A program made the position numbers and the translations under genes. A stretch of DNA of 64,000 bases from JBFLYC01 sp040756735 (GTDB lineage Bacteria; Bacillota; DSM-16504; Desulfitibacterales; Desulfitibacteraceae): positions 62,001-126,000 of the forward strand of contig JBFLYC010000003.1 in the NCBI GenBank assembly GCA_040756735.1, in the 5' to 3' direction. Below are positions 16,226-23,473 of the stretch, in pieces. Position 1 is the first letter of the stretch; each line of letters opens with the position of its first letter. The notes beneath the pieces are model-generated. The model was not told where the DNA came from, ran no database searches, and saw only the letters and a program-made list of their open reading frames with translations.

Positions 16226-17365
16226 TTAAATTATGGAATAACCTGTTAGATCATAATTCGCAGTCCCTTTAGTGACCAGGTCTGCTGCAATTTGACTAAT
16301 AATGGGTATCATTATTACAGAGCTTTTAAACCCTGCTGCTATAAACAAACCCTCCGGTCCTGCAAATCCAAAAACTGGCCTGTAGCTTTTAGTAAAGGGA
16401 GATGCTGTCCTCCAGGACCTGATGACAGTTGAATTCAATAATTTTGGGAAAAATTTTTTTAGCTGCCTGGCTATATCGTGCATGTGAGCATCACTGCAAG
16501 TTTTCAATTTAGCTTCCACAACTTGGACGTCTCCTGGATAACTTGTTTCTCCAACCAACAGGTTTCCCGCTATGGTCTGTTTGCAGCAAAGGGAAGTTGT
16601 AAAACTCTTTTTCCCATGCGCTTCATCAAAAAAGGCAGCCAGTGAAAAATAGTTATTTAAACAGGGCGGAAGCGCCTCAGTCACAAATGCTTCAGCATAA
16701 ACATATTCTACAGGTATATCCATCCCCAGTTTATAGCATAATTGCCTAGTCCAAGCTCCTACAGTAAGTATGACTAGTTCTGAAATTATTTCACCTTTGC
16801 TGGTAGTTACTCCTTTTACTACTCCCTGCTCAACTATAAAGTCTTCGACTTGTGTATGTTCCATTATTACAGTACCCATTTCCTTGGCCCTTTTTGCCAA
16901 TCCAAACATCAATTTAAAAGGATTGATGCTTGCTTCAATATTTAGCTGCCCACCGGCAATACTGGCAGTAGAGAGAAATGGTTCTACAGAATTTAGCTCC
17001 TGGGCCTTAAGAAGTTTGGCACGTAACCCTTGTTTCTGCTTGATTCTTAGCATATTGTGCAAATCTTCCATTTCTTCAGGAGAAGCAGCTGCTATTAAAG
17101 AACCCATTTGACGGTACTCTAAATCCACACCTAACAATCTTTCCATGTTTGCCCATAATCTAAAGCTTTGCAATGATAGCTCCAAGCTTATGCCCGGCTC
17201 GGCATCCTGCACTTGAATGTTACCAAAATTAGCCCCAGACGCTCCAGAACCCAATTCAGTCTTTTCAATTAATACAGCTTTTACATTTCGCTTTGACAAT
17301 TCATAAGCTATTGAAGTGCCGAAATAGCCTCCACCAACAACAACTACATCAGTTTTTCTTTTCAT
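16226..17365 (-). CDS. FAD-dependent amine/amino-acid oxidoreductase of the DAO family (copy 1)
   Basis: This 379-residue flavoprotein opens with the Rossmann motif DVVVVGGGYFGTSIAYELSKR and the DAO-family SGASGANFGNIQVQDAEPG. It continues with the substrate-domain segment LNIEASINPFKLMFGLAKRA and closes with the second FAD contact GLFIAAGFKSS. Homologues include glycine/sarcosine/proline oxidases and HcnC. They oxidise the C-N bond of an amino acid or N-methyl compound to an imine. The closest paralogue in the window is 62395-63570. The ATG at 17365 has AGAGGC five bases upstream. It is first in the operon with GntR and BMP genes. Confidence 0.88.
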   Translation of the reverse strand: MKRKTDVVVVGGGYFGTSIAYELSKRNVKAVLIEKTELGSGASGANFGNIQVQDAEPGISLELSLQSFRLWANMERLLGVDLEYRQMGSLIAAASPEEMEDLHNMLRIKQKQGLRAKLLKAQELNSVEPFLSTASIAGGQLNIEASINPFKLMFGLAKRAKEMGTVIMEHTQVEDFIVEQGVVKGVTTSKGEIISELVILTVGAWTRQLCYKLGMDIPVEYVYAEAFVTEALPPCLNNYFSLAAFFDEAHGKKSFTTSLCCKQTIAGNLLVGETSYPGDVQVVEAKLKTCSDAHMHDIARQLKKFFPKLLNSTVIRSWRTASPFTKSYRPVFGFAGPEGLFIAAGFKSSVIMIPIISQIAADLVTKGTANYDLTGYSII

Positions 17366-17494
17366 ATAATGCCTCTGGATAAATAAATCAGGATTCTTAT
17401 TTGTCAAACTGGTGCGTACGTCTAAACTGTTAATATATTATTCTAGGCAGCTGGCATATTTTCCTTCTACTTTTTACCTAAATTTATAAAAAAA

Positions 17495-17525
17495 ATAAAA
17501 ACCCCGAACATACGAGGCTTTTATA
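17495..17525. terminator. Probable bidirectional terminator
   Basis: CCTCG and CGGGG arms around TATGTT, flanked by A-rich and T-rich sides. On the minus strand GGGG is followed by TTTTTATTTTTTTT, so it can stop the mmd copy II transcript before the oxidase gene. Confidence 0.6.
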
Positions 17526-17527
17526 CG

Positions 17528-17635
17528 TTGGGGACATTCCTCAATTCAGGAAGCAAGAAACATGAAGCAAGAGGCATGAACAAATCCTGCTTCCTGCCTC
17601 ATGCATCGTGCATCCTGTTGAAGAGGTGCATCCCC
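17528..17635. repeat. Dispersed palindromic repeat, long-core type
   Basis: It has left end TTGGGGACATTCCTC, the core with AGGAAGCAAGAAACATGAAG and TCCTGCTTCCTGCCTC, and right end GGTGCATCCCC. It is the same unit as at 22018, 22135 and 46336. Confidence 0.9.
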
Positions 17636-17653
17636 TGACCTTATTGACCTTAT

Positions 17654-17788
17654 TTAGCTTTGCTTCTTTTCATCCGTTAGGTTTATTATACGCAACCCTT
17701 TTACCACAAGGCTTAAGAACAACATCACCAAAAATAATATTACACTGGCTACTATGCTCACATATACTGCTTTAAAAATCGGGTCCAT
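17654..17788 (-). CDS. Very small membrane subunit, MmdE/OadG-like (44 residues)
   Basis: I translated this short frame from the sequence. It begins DPIFKAVYVSIVASVILFLV, continues as one hydrophobic helix to about residue 29, and ends KGLRIINLTDEKKQS. A GGAGGAGAAATA lies directly before the ATG at 17788. It follows mmdB copy II by 39 bases on the same strand. Veillonella-type methylmalonyl-CoA decarboxylases have a fifth, 55-residue epsilon subunit (MmdE), and OadG-like N-termini look alike, so this is a plausible fifth subunit. Copy I has no equivalent. The family assignment is inference. Confidence 0.65.
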   Translation of the reverse strand: MDPIFKAVYVSIVASVILFLVMLFLSLVVKGLRIINLTDEKKQS

Positions 17789-17827
17789 TATTTCTCCTCC
17801 CCTACTCGATATCTTAGGTGCCGTAGA

Positions 17828-18940
17828 TTAGGTTAACGCAATTAATATTCCAATAGCAACGGTAGTTCCTATTACTCCGGCAACATTTGCACCCATAGCA
17901 TGCATCAGTAAAAAGTTATTAGGGTTGGCTCTTTGCCCTTCTATCTGGGACACCCTTGCTGCCATTGGTATTGCTGATACCCCTGCTGATCCAATCAAAG
18001 GATTTACCTTACCTTTGGTCAATACATATAGTATTTTGCCCATAATAACCCCAGCTGCTGTACCAAAGGCGAAGGCCAAAAGGCTCAATACCATTATCTT
18101 CAAGGTTTCCACGACCAAAAAGTTCTCTGCTGCCATGGTCACACCTATGGTCAAAGAGAGAAGTATAGTAACTATGTTAATGAGTTCATTGCCGGCAGTT
18201 TTGGCAAGCCTTTCTGTAACCCCAGACTCACGCAGCAGGTTGCCTATGGCCAAACAACCTATTAATGGGATAGCTGTAGGTACTACTAATCCTACTATGA
18301 TGGTTAATACTATAGGGAATAAAATCTTCTCTTTTCTGGAAACTGGGCGAAGCTGCTCCATCACTGTTTCCCTTTCTTTTCGGGTGGTCAATAAACGCAT
18401 AATGGGTGGTTGGATTAAGGGTACTAGTGCCATGTAAGAATAAGCTGCAGCCGCAACCGGACCTATCAAGTGTGGCGCCATTCTCATAGTGGCAAACACT
18501 GCTATGGGACCATCTGCTCCTCCAGTACTTCCTATGGATGCTGCTTCAGGAAGGGTAAATCCTAAGGCTACTCCCATAATCATTACGATAAAGATACCTG
18601 CCTGGGCAGCTGCCCCGCACAACATGGAAAAGGGGAAAGCTATAAGGGGACCAAAATCTGTTAAAGCGCCAACTCCTATAAATATCAGTAAGGGAAATAG
18701 CTCGTGTTCTACAGGAAAATAAAGATAGTGAAATAGGCCATGGCCTAATAAATCTCCCAGGGGTAAATTTGCAAGTATAGCGCCAAAACCTAGTGGCAGC
18801 AGTATTAAGGGTTCAAATTTTTTGGCAATAGCCAAGTAAATGAATAATGACCCAATTAAGAGCATGATTACATGACCAACGGTCAAAGCCTGTATCCCAC
18901 TCATGGATGATACATTTGTCAGCATGTCTATTAAATTCAT
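17828..18940 (-). CDS. mmdB: Na+-translocating acyl-CoA decarboxylase beta subunit (copy II)
   Basis: This 370-residue polytopic protein is paralogous to 10423-11565. It has STGGADGPIAVFATM (Na+-site Asp), LIQPPIMRLLTTRKERETVMEQLRPVS (shared in part), GNLLRESGVTERL, and GSAGVSAIPMAARVSQ with HAMGANVAGVIG. Sequence identity to copy I is clearly lower than that of the duplicated mmdA. GGAGGAGAAACC precedes the ATG. It lies in the operon mmdA-mmdD-mmdC-mmdB plus the 44-residue ORF. Confidence 0.92.
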   Translation of the reverse strand: MNLIDMLTNVSSMSGIQALTVGHVIMLLIGSLFIYLAIAKKFEPLILLPLGFGAILANLPLGDLLGHGLFHYLYFPVEHELFPLLIFIGVGALTDFGPLIAFPFSMLCGAAAQAGIFIVMIMGVALGFTLPEAASIGSTGGADGPIAVFATMRMAPHLIGPVAAAAYSYMALVPLIQPPIMRLLTTRKERETVMEQLRPVSRKEKILFPIVLTIIVGLVVPTAIPLIGCLAIGNLLRESGVTERLAKTAGNELINIVTILLSLTIGVTMAAENFLVVETLKIMVLSLLAFAFGTAAGVIMGKILYVLTKGKVNPLIGSAGVSAIPMAARVSQIEGQRANPNNFLLMHAMGANVAGVIGTTVAIGILIALT

Positions 18941-19018
18941 GGTTTCTCCTCCATATCAGAAGTGGGAAGTATGATCCTTCTCTTGACTTCTGTATTTGGT
19001 GTTCTATATTCTTTAGCT

Positions 19019-19414
19019 TTAGCCTATAACTACCATGGGATCTCCAGTATTTACTGACTGACCTTCACTTACCAGGACCTGTTTAATCTCCCCGCTTACA
19101 GGTGCGCTGATCTCATTTTCCATCTTCATGGCTTCTAAAACTAATACTAGATCTCCACTGTTTACTTGGTCCCCAGGTCTTACTTTTATCGATAATACTT
19201 TGCCTGGTATTGGCGCTTTGACCCTTTCACCATCTCCTACAGGTGCCGCAGAAGGTGCTGCGGGAGCTTGTTTAGGTGAAATTGGGGCTGGTCCTGTTGG
19301 ATTGACAGGCATTACAGGGGAGTTTGTTTTTTGCGGTGTTTCCTGCCCAACCACTTCTTCTACTTCTACTTCATAGGTATTGCCTGCAACTGTTATTTTT
19401 AGCTTTCTCTTCAT
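19019..19414 (-). CDS. mmdC: Biotin carboxyl-carrier subunit (copy II)
   Basis: This 131-residue biotinyl protein has N-terminal KRKLKITVAGNTYEVEVEEV, a Pro/Ala-rich hinge (about residues 30-60), then GKVLSIKVRPGDQVNSGD and EAMKMEN with Lys97 for biotin attachment. It is close to copy I at the two ends, with a different hinge. It lies between mmdD and mmdB of the second decarboxylase operon. Confidence 0.93.
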   Translation of the reverse strand: MKRKLKITVAGNTYEVEVEEVVGQETPQKTNSPVMPVNPTGPAPISPKQAPAAPSAAPVGDGERVKAPIPGKVLSIKVRPGDQVNSGDLVLVLEAMKMENEISAPVSGEIKQVLVSEGQSVNTGDPMVVIG

Positions 19415-19430
19415 AGTGCTTATACTCCTT

Positions 19431-19760
19431 TCACCTGCCGTAACTTTGAACTTGTTCCATTTTTGCTAATTTGTTCCATCCTGAATTAAGGTCGATTCTT
19501 TTGATAGTGGTTATCTTATAACTGCTGCGTCCTTTGTTCATGGTGTGGGCTACTGCTGCTGTAATCACCGCAAGGATTTCTGGGGTGATTTCTGCTTTTG
19601 CTCCCGGAACTGTTGTTTTTTCTACAGGTTTTATTTCTGGAGTTTTTGTTTCATCTTTATTCTGGATTTTGGATACAAAGAGGTCTAAAAGGCTCAGAGC
19701 TACGGCTATTATTCCAATAATCACCGGGGGAACTTGCATATTAACCAGGTTTTCCATCAT
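19431..19760 (-). CDS. mmdD: OadG-type small membrane subunit (copy II)
   Basis: This 109-residue protein has an N-terminal membrane helix (VPPVIIGIIAVALSLLDLF), a charged linker rich in K, T and E, and the C-terminal PEILAVITAAVAHTMNKGRSSYKITTIKRI shared in outline with copy I. It probably tethers the transferase to the beta subunit. AGGAGGGAAGC precedes a double ATG. It lies 35 bases downstream of mmdA copy II and 16 bases before mmdC. Confidence 0.85.
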   Translation of the reverse strand: MMENLVNMQVPPVIIGIIAVALSLLDLFVSKIQNKDETKTPEIKPVEKTTVPGAKAEITPEILAVITAAVAHTMNKGRSSYKITTIKRIDLNSGWNKLAKMEQVQSYGR

Positions 19761-19795
19761 GCTTCCCTCCTTTTTGCATATGTTGGGGAGATTCT

Positions 19796-21352
19796 CTACA
19801 GTGGTATGTTATTATGCTTCTTGGCAGGACGTATCTCCCGCTTGGTCAAAAGCATCTCCAAAGCATTTGCCAAATAGGGCCTTGTTAATGCAGGCTCTAT
19901 CACTGCATCCACATAACCCCTCTGGGCTGCTACATAAGGATTGGCAAATTTGTCTCTGTATTCTTTTATCTTCTGGCCCCTTGTGCTTACAGGGTCACTT
20001 GACTCTTCTATGTCTTTCCTAAATATTATATTGGCTGCTCCTTCTGGACCCATTACAGCTATCTCGGCGCTCGGCCACGCTAGTACCTGGTCTGCTCCTA
20101 AATCCCTGCTGCACATGGCCAGATAGGCTCCTCCATAAGCCTTCCTTATTACTATGGTTATCTTGGGTACGGTGGCTTCTGCATAGGCATGCAGCATCTT
20201 CGCCCCGTGCCTGATGATCCCTCCGTATTCTTGGTCTGTTCCTGGTAAAAATCCGGGTACGTCTACAAAGTTTACTACTGGTATATTAAAGGCATCGCAA
20301 AACCTGATAAACCTCGCTGCTTTGTCTGAGGCGTTGATGTCTAAACATCCTGCCATCACCCTTGGTTGGTTGGCTATGATGCCTATGCTTCTGCCTCCTA
20401 ACCTGGCAAAGGTTGTTATGATATTTTTGGCATACTGCTCTTGTACTTCTAATATCTTTGCGTCATCTACTACCAGCTTGATCACGTTTCTTATGTCGTA
20501 GGGCTTGTTAGGATCATCGGGTACTATATCTATCAGCCCCTCGTCTGCTCGCCCTGGATCGTCTGAACTCTCTTTTATGGGGGCTTCTTCCATATTGTTT
20601 GAGGGTAGATAGGTTAATAACTCTCGTATTTGGCTGATGCATTCTTCTTCGCTTCTGGCGCTAAAATGGGCCACTCCGCTTTTTTGGTTATGGGTCAAGG
20701 CTCCTCCTAGCTGCTCTTGACTCACTTCTTCGCCTGTTACTGCTTTGATCACCTGGGGGCCTGTTATAAACATCTGACTCGTCTTTTCTACCATGAACAC
20801 AAAGTCCATCAAGGCGGGCGAATATACTGCTCCGCCGGCACATGGCCCCATGATCACTGCCAGCTGGGGTATTACTCCTGAGGCCAGGGTATTCCTGTAA
20901 AAAATCTGCCCGTAACCGCTTAAAGCGTCTACTCCTTCTTGGATCCTGGCTCCTCCTGAATCGTTGATGGCTATAAAGGGCGCGCCCATCTTTAAGGCCA
21001 TGTCCTGGACCTTTGTGATCTTTTTGGCGTGCATCTCGCCTAGGGAACCGCCTAACACGGTGAAGTCCTGGGCGTATATGTACACCAGTCGCCCGTCTAT
21101 GGTACCGTAGCCTGTCACTACGCCTTCTGCGGGGGCTTTTGTTTTTTCCATGCCAAAGTTTGTGGCTCGATGTTCTACGTACTTATCTAATTCGGTGAAG
21201 GTGCCGGGGTCTAACAGCTTTTCTATCCGTTCCCTTGCTGTCATCTTACCTTGGGCATGCTGTTTTTCTACCCTTGCTGCTCCTCCGCCTGCTTCTAGCT
21301 TCTTATTCAGTTCTCGCAATTCTACTATCTTTTCTTCCATTGTCCTTGTCAT
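19796..21352 (-). CDS. mmdA: Methylmalonyl-CoA decarboxylase / acyl-CoA carboxyltransferase alpha subunit (copy II)
   Basis: The 518 residues are identical in sequence to the copy I product. It has the same motifs (GGSLGEMHAKK, GPCAGGAVYSP, AYGGAYLAM) and role: transcarboxylation from acyl-CoA to the biotin carrier. GGGGAG lies just before the ATG. It starts the second decarboxylase operon. Because the protein is the same in both operons, any difference in substrate or coupling would have to come from the diverged B, C and D subunits. The nucleotide identity to copy I ends sharply at the gene boundaries. Confidence 0.93.
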   Translation of the reverse strand: MTRTMEEKIVELRELNKKLEAGGGAARVEKQHAQGKMTARERIEKLLDPGTFTELDKYVEHRATNFGMEKTKAPAEGVVTGYGTIDGRLVYIYAQDFTVLGGSLGEMHAKKITKVQDMALKMGAPFIAINDSGGARIQEGVDALSGYGQIFYRNTLASGVIPQLAVIMGPCAGGAVYSPALMDFVFMVEKTSQMFITGPQVIKAVTGEEVSQEQLGGALTHNQKSGVAHFSARSEEECISQIRELLTYLPSNNMEEAPIKESSDDPGRADEGLIDIVPDDPNKPYDIRNVIKLVVDDAKILEVQEQYAKNIITTFARLGGRSIGIIANQPRVMAGCLDINASDKAARFIRFCDAFNIPVVNFVDVPGFLPGTDQEYGGIIRHGAKMLHAYAEATVPKITIVIRKAYGGAYLAMCSRDLGADQVLAWPSAEIAVMGPEGAANIIFRKDIEESSDPVSTRGQKIKEYRDKFANPYVAAQRGYVDAVIEPALTRPYLANALEMLLTKREIRPAKKHNNIPL

Positions 21353-21360
21353 CTCTCCCC
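19806..21360. repeat. Near-identical 1.55-kb duplication, copy II
   Basis: This is the partner of 12538-14092, in direct orientation 7,268 bases away. Recombination between the two would delete or loop out the oxidase-GntR-BMP operon and one set of B, C and D genes. Confidence 0.92.
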
Positions 21361-21432
21361 GTTAGAATTGTTTCATAACATAAAATACGGGCTAATTGTC
21401 AATCAAGTATACAATATATTGAATACACTTTT

Positions 21433-21462
21433 ATAGTATTATGTATCCCTTATAAAAGTCAA
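21433..21462 (-). promoter_or_regulatory. Promoter of decarboxylase operon II
   Basis: On the minus strand TTGACT (21462-21457) and TACTAT (21438-21433) are separated by 18 bases, about 80 bases upstream of the mmdA start. Confidence 0.6.
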
Positions 21463-21502
21463 CAAATATCGCAAATGTATTCTAGTATTTTTTCAATAAA
21501 AA

Positions 21503-21545
21503 ACCACTATATAACTTAATAACTTAATTACATAGTGGCTTTTAT
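21503..21545 (-). terminator. Terminator of the Nudix gene
   Basis: A CCACTAT / ATAGTGG stem around an AT-rich loop containing two AACTTAAT-like repeats, followed on the minus strand by TTTTTTATTG. Confidence 0.7.
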
Positions 21546-21559
21546 TAAACTTCCATAAA

Positions 21560-21985
21560 CTAAGATACTAATGACGGTCCACAACCGGAAAATATGCTTA
21601 TTTTATTTATAATCTTTTTATCGGATTTAGAAAAATCAAACCTTCCAGACCTTAATTCATCTAAAGTTACCCACTTATAATCTTTACATCCTTTCTTTTT
21701 GGGCTCACCAAAATTGCGTATGCACAGGTAAGCTAGTATAATGACATGTTTATCATCAACTATGTGAGAAGCAACCTTGAATATATCCATGATTGTAATG
21801 TCTATATCAAGGGTTTCTTGGATATTTCTAACCAATCCATGCTCTGGGTCCTCTCCTGGAAGGAGTTTTCCACCAGGAAATTCCCAGAACTGTGTAATTG
21901 CTTCATTATTGTTATCATCTCTTTGAATAATTAAATATTTGTTATTCTCTTCAAGAATGGCTACATTTACGATTACTGTCTCCAT
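21560..21985 (-). CDS. Nudix-fold protein with degenerate Nudix box
   Basis: This 141-residue protein of MutT-like length has the strand ENNKYLIIQRDD, then WEFPGGKLLPGEDPEHGLV and RNIQETLDIDI. The consensus Nudix box is Gx5Ex7REUxEExGU; here RE becomes RN, EE becomes ET and the Gly becomes Asp. MutT relatives use these Glu residues to bind Mg2+, so hydrolysis may be weak or lost, or the protein may act as a ligand-binding module. The start is ATG at 21985 with a weak upstream site. It is a single gene with its own terminator. Confidence 0.75.
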   Translation of the reverse strand: METVIVNVAILEENNKYLIIQRDDNNNEAITQFWEFPGGKLLPGEDPEHGLVRNIQETLDIDITIMDIFKVASHIVDDKHVIILAYLCIRNFGEPKKKGCKDYKWVTLDELRSGRFDFSKSDKKIINKISIFSGCGPSLVS

Positions 21986-22017
21986 GTCGTCACCTCATGT
22001 AAATTTGGGGTCATACG

Positions 22018-22125
22018 TTGGGGACATTCCTCAATTCAGGAAGCAAGAAACATGAAGCAAGAGGCATGAACAAATCCTGCTTCCTGCCTCATGCATCGTG
22101 CATCCTGTTGAAGAGATGTGTCCCC
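22018..22125. repeat. Dispersed palindromic repeat, tandem copy 1
   Basis: Long-core unit with ends TTGGGGACATTCCTC and GATGTGTCCCC. Together with the next copy it fills most of the 21986-22348 gap, which holds no gene. Confidence 0.92.
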
Positions 22126-22134
22126 TTTCCTACG

Positions 22135-22242
22135 TTGGGGACATTCCTCAATTCAGGAAGCAAGAAACATGAAGCAAGAGGCATGAACAAATCCTGCTTC
22201 CTGCCTCATGCATCGTGCATCCTGTTGAAGAGATGTGTCCCC
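22135..22242. repeat. Dispersed palindromic repeat, tandem copy 2
   Basis: Exact or almost exact repetition of the preceding unit with a 117-base period, joined by CTTTCCTACG. The head-to-tail arrangement suggests local amplification. Confidence 0.92.
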
Positions 22243-22296
22243 TTTCCTTATTATCATATCGTACTAACAAAAAAATTAAAATAGTAATTTTCATGC

Positions 22297-22348
22297 AAAA
22301 GAAACCGCCCTGGTCAATAACTGAACATCAACCCGGACGGTTTCTTTG
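22297..22348 (-). terminator. Terminator of the selenoprotein gene
   Basis: The arms AAAGAAACCGCCCTGGT and ACCCGGACGGTTTCTTT pair over about 16 bases with mismatches. It lies immediately after the stop codon of the HesB-like gene. The arms end in A/T-rich runs, so it could work in both directions. Confidence 0.65.
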
Positions 22349-22621
22349 CTAAAAACCTTCAATGATTATTTGCTTAAAGGGACCAAATCCCATAACATCA
22401 ATTTTAATACTCTTGTCATTACCCTCCTCTTTGGGTACATAGACAGTTAAACCTTCTGTATCAACGGAATTAAAATTTTCAATGTCTGTGGGCTGACCTG
22501 CAAACACGGCAGGTTTCATGCATGTCCCAGTTCAAGTGCGACTAATTTCTTTCTTAAGAAATATTTCATTTGTCTTCTTTGCTATCAGTTTCTTTGCTTC
22601 ATCAGTAATTACTACGTTCAC
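22349..22621 (-). CDS. HesB-like (CC/Se-motif) selenoprotein with in-frame TGA (Sec)
   Basis: Translating across a TGA at 22532-22534 gives one continuous 90-residue product. It starts MNVVITDEAKKLIAKK, reaches KEISRT-Sec-TGTCMKPAVFAG and ends GLTVYVPKEE...IKIDVMGFGPFKQIIIEGF. Both halves fit the small HesB/IscA-like CC/Se-motif family, in which some members carry Sec in place of a Cys. The GTG at 22621 has AAGGAG nine bases upstream; upstream in-frame starts at 22672 (TTG after AGGAGG) and 22705 are possible but precede the conserved start. A SECIS-like hairpin sits 17 bases past the TGA. The molecular function of the family is unknown; redox or metal chemistry at Sec/Cys is inferred. A standard gene caller would split or miss it. 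Confidence 0.78.
22496..22514 (-). promoter_or_regulatory. Bacterial SECIS-like hairpin
   Basis: ACCTGC and GCAGGT form a perfect 6-bp stem with loop CGTGTTT. The loop starts 23 bases after the TGA, within the usual 16-37 base window for SelB-dependent Sec insertion, and has a G at loop position two. Confidence 0.65.
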
Positions 22622-22844
22622 ATCAATTAGCTCCTTTCTTAATTGCTCCATAATTCTTCTTCTTTTGCTCAAGTTTATCCTCCTGATGCGAACTTTTTTA
22701 CGCATTTAAATATCCTATACCCTCATTATATTTTAAAACTATTTTACAAAAAAATATCCCCTTGAAGTGTCTGGAAAAACCTTTTGAAGGGAAAAATATA
22801 ATAATCATAATTGACCTTAAAAAAGTTAGGAAGGAGCTTTCATC

Positions 22845-23432
22845 ATGTCCATTCTTAGTGAATTAAAAACCCCTGTTTTTCAGGCTGAAAAATTACCGCC
22901 CATAAACTTAAAAGGTTATTATCTTGATATTAATGGGGAAATAATTGAAGAAAAAAGATTTTCCCTGGAAGATATAAAAAAAATGCCATCTGGAATTGTC
23001 AATGCGCGCCTTACTTCCGTTAGTGGTTGGTCAGTAAGAGTCGACTGGTATGGAGTGAAATGGGCAGACTTAATGAAATTCATTCATTTAAGGGAAAGCG
23101 CCTCTCATGTTGTCTTCGAAAGTATCGGGGGCTATACTACTTGCGTTTCTCTGGTAGATTTGAAGAACCCAAGGGTTCTTCTTGCCTATCAGGTGGGCAC
23201 TGCAGAATTAGAGGAAAAATATGGAGGTCCATTGAGAATGGTTATTCCAAATCTTTGGGGATATAAGAGCTGCAAATGGTTAACCAAAATAAGGTTCACA
23301 AATAAAATGGAAGACGGCTATTGGGAAAAACGAGGATACAGCAGGGACGGCAGGATACTAGCAGGCAGAACCTTTGACATCAATACAAAAACCCATAAGC
23401 AGATCAAAGGAGGGGAAGTGACTGAATTTTAG
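22845..23432 (+). CDS. Molybdopterin-domain (sulfite-oxidase-like) protein lacking the Mo-ligand Cys
   Basis: The 195-residue product contains one sulfite-oxidase-type Moco-binding domain. It has FSLEDIKKMPSGIVNARLTS then VSGWSVRVDWYGVKW, VFESIGGYTTCVSL, LLAYQVGTAELEEKYGGPLRMVIP (shown in part) and the family end LWGYKSCKWLTKIRF. In active members the segment before GWS reads TCVEGWS, with Cys binding Mo; here it is TSVSGWS, so the ligand position is Ser. The protein may be inactive, or may use Ser or another residue. There is no signal peptide. GGAAGGAG precedes the ATG. No heme or membrane partner is adjacent. Confidence 0.82.
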   Translation: MSILSELKTPVFQAEKLPPINLKGYYLDINGEIIEEKRFSLEDIKKMPSGIVNARLTSVSGWSVRVDWYGVKWADLMKFIHLRESASHVVFESIGGYTTCVSLVDLKNPRVLLAYQVGTAELEEKYGGPLRMVIPNLWGYKSCKWLTKIRFTNKMEDGYWEKRGYSRDGRILAGRTFDINTKTHKQIKGGEVTEF

Positions 23433-23473
23433 TTAAAAATTATTCTCACTCCTGGGTCTTGAGTAATTACTTT

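Noticed and set aside
19534..20022. 162-residue plus-strand frame over mmdD/mmdA copy II
   Set aside because: Antisense shadow of two strongly supported genes; its second half repeats in the same place over copy I.
22017..22242. Possible CRISPR array at the tandem repeats
   Set aside because: Only two long units with no short unique spacers and no cas genes; dispersed elsewhere in the window as single copies.
22018..22284. Plus-strand frame of 88 residues with an internal duplicated peptide
   Set aside because: It is only the translation of two tandem dispersed repeats; no ribosome site and no homology expected.
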